Assembly (NCBI GenBank): GCA_019322815.1
Contig: JAHWIB010000044.1
Coordinates: forward strand, 1-10,623
Reading direction: 5' to 3'
Source of the DNA: Candidatus Woesearchaeota archaeon
GTDB taxonomy: Archaea > Nanobdellota > Nanobdellia > Woesearchaeales > WJKL01
Length of the DNA stretch: 10,623 nt
The notes below the pieces were generated by a model. The model saw only the letters and a program-made list of their open reading frames with translations. It was not told the DNA's origin and did no database searches. A program made the position numbers and the translations under genes. Every line of letters starts with the position of its first letter. Position 1 is the stretch's first letter. Shown piece by piece: positions 6,354-10,623 of the stretch.

Positions 6354-7434
6354 AAAAGATGTTATCTCATTAATAAAAGAGATTGCAAACGGAATTTATA
6401 ATAAGATATTGAAGAAAAAATCTCCTGAACTAGAATCTCCCTTAAGAAGCTTAACTAATGTTAAGTATGATGCAAATGATGGTTATTTTGAATTATTAGG
6501 AAAGAAAAAAACAAGAGCATTAACTGCAGCAACTGTAAAAACTTTTGCACAGACACTAAGAATGATGACCTTAAGCAAGGACTTAGTTGAAAAAGATGAT
6601 ATTGCTTCAAAGAGAGAGGCTTATTATATAAGCAAAAATTGGGCTGAAGCAAGATTCAAGGAGCAGCCTGAGTCAGATACTGTTATGGATGATATTGAAG
6701 CCATGCTGATGGTAAATAGAGAACAGCTTGGTTTTATTCCAGAGGAAAAAGGCGGAGAAATTGCAGGTAAGCTTACTGTTATTGATAAAGATCCTGATAC
6801 TGGAAAGGAATTAAAAATTGACTGCACTAAATTTGGTTCTGGAGCTTACAGCATTCCTATTTCTGTAGAACATCTAAAATTTGATACAAATGCTAAATTT
6901 ATTTTAGCAATTGAAACAGCTGGTATGTTCCAAAGGCTTGTAAAACATAAATATTGGAAAAATGCTAACTGCATTTTAGTTTCAATGGGAGGAGTTCCTA
7001 CAAGAGCCTGCAGAAGATTCATCAGAAGGTTAAGTGAGACAAAGAAAATTCCTGTTTATGTTTTTACTGACGGAGATCCTTACGGATTTGCTAATATATA
7101 TAGAACATTAAAAGTTGGTTCTGGAAATGCTGCTCATATAAATGAATATTTCTGTGTTCCAAATGCAAAGTTTATTGGAATAACTCCTCAAGATATAATA
7201 GAATATAAACTGCCTACTCATCCATTGAAGGATGTTGATATAAAAAGATTAAAAGATGCACTTAAAAATGATCCATTTATCAATCATCATAAAGAATGGC
7301 AGAAAGCATTAAAACAAATGGCTCAAATGAAAGTAAGAGCAGAACAGCAAGCTCTTGCTAAATGGGGACTAAATTATGTTATTGAAAAATATTTGCCTCA
7401 AAAGTTAAAGAACCCTAAAACTTGGCTGCCTTGA
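6340..7434 (+). CDS. top6A: DNA topoisomerase VI subunit A (Spo11-like)
   Basis: The cleavage subunit of topoisomerase VI, about 364 residues. The winged-helix part ends with KREAYYISKNW, where one tyrosine of the YY pair (95-96) is the expected nucleophile that links to DNA. The Toprim domain follows, with the metal-binding glutamate in ILAIETAGMFQRL and the aspartates in VFTDGDPYGF (244, 246). Length is normal for the family. No ATG is available. GTG at 6340 has GGTGA about 7 nt upstream; GTG at 6331 would add three residues and lacks such a site. The start lies inside top6B, a 14-bp overlap that suggests coupled translation and stoichiometric A and B subunits. Confidence 0.96.
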   Translation: MKNPKKDVISLIKEIANGIYNKILKKKSPELESPLRSLTNVKYDANDGYFELLGKKKTRALTAATVKTFAQTLRMMTLSKDLVEKDDIASKREAYYISKNWAEARFKEQPESDTVMDDIEAMLMVNREQLGFIPEEKGGEIAGKLTVIDKDPDTGKELKIDCTKFGSGAYSIPISVEHLKFDTNAKFILAIETAGMFQRLVKHKYWKNANCILVSMGGVPTRACRRFIRRLSETKKIPVYVFTDGDPYGFANIYRTLKVGSGNAAHINEYFCVPNAKFIGITPQDIIEYKLPTHPLKDVDIKRLKDALKNDPFINHHKEWQKALKQMAQMKVRAEQQALAKWGLNYVIEKYLPQKLKNPKTWLP

Positions 7435-7443
7435 TTCAAAAGA

Positions 7444-7451
7444 TTTATAAA
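7444..7451 (+). promoter_or_regulatory. TATA box of the small Cys-rich gene
   Basis: AAAAGATTTATAAA lies just after the top6A stop. The TTTATAAA core begins 30 nt before the ATG at 7474, which matches leaderless initiation and argues that the small ORF is real. Confidence 0.6.
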
Positions 7452-7473
7452 ATAATTTAGTTTAGTGATAATT

Positions 7474-7596
7474 ATGGGAGAAGAGAAAGCACCTGAATGC
7501 TGCAAAGGCTGTAATCTATGGGAAAAACATAAAAATTCTTGTTTTTATTATTGGGAATCTAAAAAGGATTGTACAATGCATTCTGATAGGCAGTGA
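7474..7596 (+). CDS. Small cysteine-rich hypothetical protein (40 aa)
   Basis: The ORF encodes 40 residues with five cysteines (9, 10, 13, 23, 33) and histidines at 19 and 36. The core pattern is CCKGCNLWEKHKNSCFYYW, followed by DCTMH. The CxxC plus spaced Cys/His arrangement suggests a small metal-binding (zinc-ribbon-like) protein, although an iron-sulfur role cannot be excluded. It has no membrane segment or signal peptide. It has its own TATA box at leaderless spacing and ends 16 bp before the tRNA promoter. I do not recognise a named family. The Cys/Trp/Tyr content and independent promoter favour a true gene over chance. Confidence 0.6.
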   Translation: MGEEKAPECCKGCNLWEKHKNSCFYYWESKKDCTMHSDRQ

Positions 7597-7611
7597 AAAT
7601 AAGCAATAAGA

Positions 7612-7619
7612 TTTATAAA
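7612..7619 (+). promoter_or_regulatory. TATA box of the tRNA pair
   Basis: AAGATTTATAAATAAAAAG has its TTTATAAA core 32 nt before the first base of tRNA-Arg. The two tRNAs are 4 nt apart and trmI starts 10 nt later, with no separate promoter visible, so one transcript may carry all three. Confidence 0.65.
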
Positions 7620-7643
7620 TAAAAAGATTTAATTTTCTTTTAT

Positions 7644-7758
7644 GGACCTGTAGCCTAGTCTGGATAAGGCGACAGCCTTCTAAGCTGTAGATCGGGGGTT
7701 CAAATATTCCGAAGGGAGAATATAAATCCCTTGAGATTTGAAAGTCCCCTCAGGTCCG
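7644..7758 (+). tRNA. tRNA-Arg(UCU) with a T-loop intron
   Basis: The acceptor stem GGACCTG/CAGGTCC (7644-7650, 7751-7757) is perfect, with discriminator G at 7758 and no encoded CCA. The anticodon stem ACAGC/GCTGT closes loop CTTCTAA, anticodon TCT at 7679-7681, read as Arg (AGA). The T-arm is split: exon 1 ends at 7704 (TTCAAA) and exon 2 starts at 7745 with T then CCCC. Removing 7705-7744 restores a 7-nt T-loop TTCAAAT, closed by GGGGG against CCCCT (one G-U). A BHB motif can be drawn: outer T-stem, central helix TTCA/TGAA, and bulges AAT and AGT, each cut after its second base. The intron sits between positions 59 and 60, not at the usual 37/38 site. Confidence 0.9.
7705..7744 (+). other. 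Non-canonical 40-nt intron in tRNA-Arg (position 59/60)
   Basis: The intron contains its own hairpin, AAGGGA (7712-7717) with TCCCTT (7727-7732). It is flanked by the two 3-nt bulges of the predicted BHB. Both cuts fall after the second bulge base and produce a standard T-loop, which supports these exact boundaries. The helix next to the first bulge is irregular, a relaxed form of the motif. Confidence 0.75.
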
Positions 7759-7762
7759 TGTT

Positions 7763-7865
7763 GCGGAGGTACCCCAGCGGCTAAGGGGAACGGCTGCAAT
7801 AACAAAGAATATAACTTTGTTTTGCTGTACCCGTTTATTCATGGGTTCGAGTCCCATCCTCCGCT
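7763..7865 (+). tRNA. tRNA-Cys(GCA) with a canonical-site intron
   Basis: The acceptor stem GCGGAGG/CCTCCGC (7763-7769, 7858-7864) is followed by discriminator T at 7865, the U73 typical of tRNA-Cys. The D-arm has A14, G15, the GG pair and A21. After removing 7800-7829 the anticodon arm is AACGG-CTGCAAC-CCGTT, with U33 before anticodon GCA. The variable loop is TATTC, and the T-arm is ATGGG-TTCGAGT-CCCAT. Mature length is 73 nt with no encoded CCA. Read without splicing, the arm gives a false ACGGC/GCTGT stem and no sensible anticodon, so intron removal is required for identification. Confidence 0.9.
7800..7829 (+). other. 30-nt intron in tRNA-Cys (position 37/38)
   Basis: The intron lies directly after A37. 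It folds as AACAAAG (7801-7807) with CTTTGTT (7815-7821). The flanking bulges AAT and TAC are each cut after the second base, as expected for the archaeal splicing endonuclease. The central helix CTGC/GCTG has one T-T mismatch and the inner helix leaves two unpaired T residues, so the BHB is slightly relaxed. Confidence 0.75.
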
Positions 7866-7874
7866 TTCTTTAAA

Positions 7875-8603
7875 ATGATTAAGAAAATATTAATAAACAA
7901 AGACGGAAGAAAGTTCTATGTTTCTAATTTAGATAAAGATTTTCATACTCAATTTGGTTTTATTAATAAAAAAAATCTAAAAAAGAAAAAAGGCATTGTT
8001 AAAACAAATACTAAAAAGGAATTTTTTATTTTTGATGCTGGATTTTCTGATAGGTTTAGAAAAATTAAAAGAGGGGCCCAGATAATCACATTAAAAGATG
8101 CTGGTTCTATAATTGCAGAGACAGGGATTAATAAAACCAGCAAGGTTTTAGATGCTGGAGGAGGTTCAGGAGCATTATCCTGCGTTTTAGCAAACATTGC
8201 AAAACAAATTATAACTTATGAAATTAATAAGAATTTTATCAAAATAATTAAGGAAAATATAAAAAATCTTGATTTAAAAAATATTGTTGTTAAAAATAAA
8301 GATATAACTAAAGGAATAAGCGATAAAAATCTTGATCTAATTGTTTTAGATCTACTAAATCCAGAAAAAGTAATTAATCATGCTGCAAAAGCATTAAAAT
8401 CAGGTGGATTTTTAGTTGTTTATTTGCCTTCTATAACGCAGGTTGTTAGTTTTGTTAAGAAAATAAATAAAAGTAAGAATTTTATTTTGATTAAGATCAT
8501 AGAAAATATTCAAAGAGAATGGAAAATTGAAAATAAAATAGCAAGACCTGAATTTAGAATGCTGGGACACACTGGTTTTTTAACTTTTGTTAGAAGAGTT
8601 TGA
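7875..8603 (+). CDS. trmI: tRNA (adenine-N1)-methyltransferase, TrmI-like
   Basis: The 242-residue protein fits the archaeal TrmI family, which makes m1A at positions 57/58 of the tRNA T-loop. An N-terminal small domain (1-60) leads to IKRGAQIITLKDAGSIIAET, the family linker before the SAM fold. The SAM motif I is VLDAGGGSGAL (91-101), where most relatives have EAGTGSG. YEINKNF follows for ribose binding, then IVLDLLNPE (156-164), where an LD-P-P form is more usual, and the C-terminal signature RP...GHTGFLTF (224-238). The gene starts 10 nt after tRNA-Cys and has no obvious promoter of its own, so it may be co-expressed with the tRNAs. Its end overlaps the convergent GNAT gene by 24 bp. Confidence 0.9.
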   Translation: MIKKILINKDGRKFYVSNLDKDFHTQFGFINKKNLKKKKGIVKTNTKKEFFIFDAGFSDRFRKIKRGAQIITLKDAGSIIAETGINKTSKVLDAGGGSGALSCVLANIAKQIITYEINKNFIKIIKENIKNLDLKNIVVKNKDITKGISDKNLDLIVLDLLNPEKVINHAAKALKSGGFLVVYLPSITQVVSFVKKINKSKNFILIKIIENIQREWKIENKIARPEFRMLGHTGFLTFVRRV

Positions 8604-9092
8604 TATTGTTTTTCCTTCTTCATCAAAGAACATACTAAAAACATATTCATCTTCTTCATCATAATAATGATTATCTAATGTTGTTTCATGATTAAAACCC
8701 ATCTTTTCATAGAATATGTGTGCTCTTGTGTTTGATTCATGGGTAAGAAGATAGAGTTTTCTTAACCTGCTTCCGTTTTCCTTGTAGAATTCACTGCATT
8801 TTTTGATCAATCCATTAAAAAGAAGCTTTGCCACTCCTTTTCCTCGATATTCAGGCAAAACTGCAATTCTGTTAAGCTCTGCTAACTGGTGTTTAGGCAG
8901 ATCATGCACTGTCCATGTTACAATTCCTAATATTGTTCTTAATTGTTCTGCAATAATATAGTGATGGTCTTTTTTTAATTCATCACGAAATATTTTCTTG
9001 GCTTCTTCAATATCATCAATGTTATAACTTTCTTTCAGTACTTTTGCTACACCTTCAATATCTTCTATTTTTGCATTTCTTATTATTATCAT
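8580..9092 (-). CDS. GNAT-family N-acetyltransferase
   Basis: The 170-residue protein has a standard GNAT fold. Motif A, which binds acetyl-CoA pyrophosphate, is RIAVLPEYRGKGVAKLLF (75-92), and motif B is HESNTRAHIFYEKMGF (118-133). The C-terminus is acidic and aromatic (HYYDEEDEYVFSMFF) and ends in a Ser/Asn tail that overlaps trmI. The substrate cannot be told from sequence. It is translated right after glmS: the glmS stop is 2 bases from this ATG and there is no separate ribosome binding site. A role in acetylating glucosamine phosphate is possible from context, but RimI-like or small-amine acetylation is equally open. Confidence 0.85.
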   Translation of the reverse strand: MIIIRNAKIEDIEGVAKVLKESYNIDDIEEAKKIFRDELKKDHHYIIAEQLRTILGIVTWTVHDLPKHQLAELNRIAVLPEYRGKGVAKLLFNGLIKKCSEFYKENGSRLRKLYLLTHESNTRAHIFYEKMGFNHETTLDNHYYDEEDEYVFSMFFDEEGKTISNSSNKS

Positions 9093-9094
9093 TT

Positions 9095-10561
9095 TTATTC
9101 AACTGTAACAGATTTTGCAAGATTTTTTGGTTTGTCTATATCACATTCTCTAAATTTAGCAATATGGTATGCTAATAACTGTAATGGGATCACTGTAAGG
9201 AATGGATAACACAATCCTGATGTCTCTGGAACATATAAAACTTTGTCTGCAAGGTTTTTAATTTCTTTGTCTCCTTCAGTAGCGATTGCTATTACTTTCC
9301 CTCCTCTTGATTTAATTTCTTCAATATTTCCTTTTATTTTGGAGTATGAATCATCTTTGATGGCTATTACAACAACAGGCATTTGGTTGTCAATCAAAGC
9401 AATTGGTCCATGTTTCATTTCAGCAGCAGGATATCCTTCTGCATGGAGATAAGACACCTCCTTCAGCTTTAATGCACCTTCTAAAGCTATTGGATAATTT
9501 GTTCCTCTTCCTAGATATAAAGCATTTGTTTTTTTATAATATTCTTTTGCACAGTCTATTATCTTTTTTTCTTTTTTTAGTATAGATTCTATCTGTTTTG
9601 GAACTTTTTTTATGTATTCTAATCTTTCAATGATATGATCTTCTGACCATGTATCTTTTAATCTGGCTAAATAGGCTCCAAACAAATATAACACTGATAA
9701 TTGAGACGTAAATGCTTTTGTTGAAGCTACTCCAATTTCTATTCCTGCTCTAGTATATATTGTGGTATCTGATTCACGAGGGATCGAACTTCCAATAACA
9801 TTGCATATTGAAAGAACTTTTGCTCCTTTTGATTTTGCTTCTTTTATTGCAGCTAATGTATCTGCTGTTTCTCCTGACTGGCTTATTGCTATTAATAATG
9901 TTTTATTGTCAATAATTGGGTTTCTATATCTGAATTCAGATGCGTAATCAACTTCTACTGGTATTTTTCCCAATGATTCTATCATGAATTTTCCAACTAA
10001 ACCAGAATGCCATGAAGTTCCGCATGCTGCAATCATTATTTTATTAATAGATCTTAGATAATCTTCTGATAAATTAAAGTCTTCAAAAAGAATTTTATTA
10101 TCTTTTATTCTTGAGTTAATCGTATTTTTAATTGATTCAGGCTGTTCAAATATCTCTTTTAGCATAAAATGTTCATATTCTCCTTTTTGGGCCTGCTCTG
10201 CATCCCATTCTATCTTAACTGGTTTTCTTTCTATCTTTTTTCCTGTTTCAAAATTTTCAATTTTGTAGCTGTTATCTATTACTATCATTTCATCATCTTC
10301 TAAAAAAACAACTTCTTTTGTATATTCGATAAAAGCAGGAATATCAGAGGCAATAAAAAATTCATTTTTTCCAATCCCTACAATTAAGGGAGAAGCTTTT
10401 TTTGCTGCAATCATTTTGTCAGAATTTTTATTCAATATAACTACTGCAAACGTCCCATCCAATCTTTTTAATGCTAATTTTACTGCATCTTCAAATTCAT
10501 TATTTTTTGAATGATATTCTATTAAATAAGGAATAACTTCTGTGTCTGTTTTTGATTGGAA
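9095..10561 (-). CDS. glmS: Glutamine-fructose-6-phosphate aminotransferase, 5' end missing
   Basis: GlmS makes glucosamine-6-phosphate from fructose-6-phosphate and glutamine, the first step toward UDP-GlcNAc. Visible parts are the end of the glutaminase domain (SKTDTEVIPYL, LDGTFAVVI, FFIASD), the first SIS domain (AACGTSWHSG, SQSGETADTL, ASTKAFTSQL), the second SIS domain (YLGRGTNYPIALEGALKLKE, HAEGYPAAEMKHGP) and the C-terminal AKSVTVE. About 120 N-terminal residues are absent, including the catalytic N-terminal cysteine. The in-frame TTG at 10462 lies inside the conserved glutaminase domain and is not a real start. Family-like sequence continues upstream to about 10559, where the terminal palindrome takes over and introduces an in-frame stop at 10592-10594. 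The truncation therefore looks like a sequence end effect and not gene decay. Confidence 0.93.
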   Translation of the reverse strand, partial: FQSKTDTEVIPYLIEYHSKNNEFEDAVKLALKRLDGTFAVVILNKNSDKMIAAKKASPLIVGIGKNEFFIASDIPAFIEYTKEVVFLEDDEMIVIDNSYKIENFETGKKIERKPVKIEWDAEQAQKGEYEHFMLKEIFEQPESIKNTINSRIKDNKILFEDFNLSEDYLRSINKIMIAACGTSWHSGLVGKFMIESLGKIPVEVDYASEFRYRNPIIDNKTLLIAISQSGETADTLAAIKEAKSKGAKVLSICNVIGSSIPRESDTTIYTRAGIEIGVASTKAFTSQLSVLYLFGAYLARLKDTWSEDHIIERLEYIKKVPKQIESILKKEKKIIDCAKEYYKKTNALYLGRGTNYPIALEGALKLKEVSYLHAEGYPAAEMKHGPIALIDNQMPVVVIAIKDDSYSKIKGNIEEIKSRGGKVIAIATEGDKEIKNLADKVLYVPETSGLCYPFLTVIPLQLLAYHIAKFRECDIDKPKNLAKSVTVE

Positions 10562-10623
10562 TACAAAACAGACACAGAAGTTATTCCTTATTTAATAGAA
10601 TATCATTCAAAAAATAATGAATT
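10494..10623. repeat. Perfect 59-bp fold-back palindrome at the window end
   Basis: Bases 10494-10552 are exactly reverse-complementary to 10565-10623, separated by 12 nt (10553-10564). The left arm and most of the spacer are normal glmS coding sequence; the right arm is a copy turned back on itself and ends at the last base of the window. Such a structure is typical of an amplification or assembly chimera at a contig end. A real inverted duplication cannot be excluded. Confidence 0.9.

Noticed and set aside
7788..7827. Class II (Leu or Ser) reading of the second tRNA using the ACGGC/GCTGT stem
   Set aside because: It gives G at position 33 and no stable variable arm; the spliced Cys(GCA) model fits every landmark.
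10460..10462. TTG start codon for a 455-residue GlmS
   Set aside because: Conserved glutaminase-domain residues (SKTDTEVIPYL) continue in frame upstream to about 10559, so the gene is truncated, not short.

Overview
The window is AT-rich archaeal DNA, most likely from a DPANN-type archaeon such as the Woesearchaeota/Pacearchaeota group. The archaeal assignment rests on archaeal DnaG, topoisomerase VI (Top6A and Top6B), RIO1 kinase, a Dim2/Pno1-like KH protein, TrmI, two tRNAs with bulge-helix-bulge (BHB) introns, and TTTATAAA boxes 30-32 nt upstream of leaderless starts. The DPANN placement is inferred from composition, compactness and gene style; no 16S gene is present.

Layout. At 60-1418 (+) is a membrane-anchored parvulin fused to a thioredoxin-like domain. 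It converges on dnaG (1455-2729, -). The 650-bp gap between dnaG and rio1 (2730-3378) is not empty. It holds a long inverted repeat, a GC-richer structured block upstream of dnaG, a second block of tandem strong hairpins, and three palindromic TATA boxes. This is the least explained part of the window. From 3379 to 7434 (+) a tightly packed operon encodes RIO1 kinase, the KH protein, Top6B and Top6A, with overlapping or abutting ends, joining small-subunit ribosome maturation to DNA topology. A leaderless 40-residue Cys-rich protein follows. Next come tRNA-Arg(UCU), with a 40-nt intron in the T-loop, tRNA-Cys(GCA), with a 30-nt intron at the canonical 37/38 site, and trmI, whose enzyme methylates T-loop adenines. 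A GNAT acetyltransferase and a 5'-truncated glmS lie on the minus strand and form a coupled pair.

The last 130 bases form a perfect 59-bp fold-back palindrome that replaces the start of glmS. This is probably a contig-end artefact. No CRISPR array, insertion sequence or integrase was seen. The best candidates for undescribed biology are the two structured elements between dnaG and rio1, the parvulin-thioredoxin fusion, and the T-loop intron of tRNA-Arg beside trmI.
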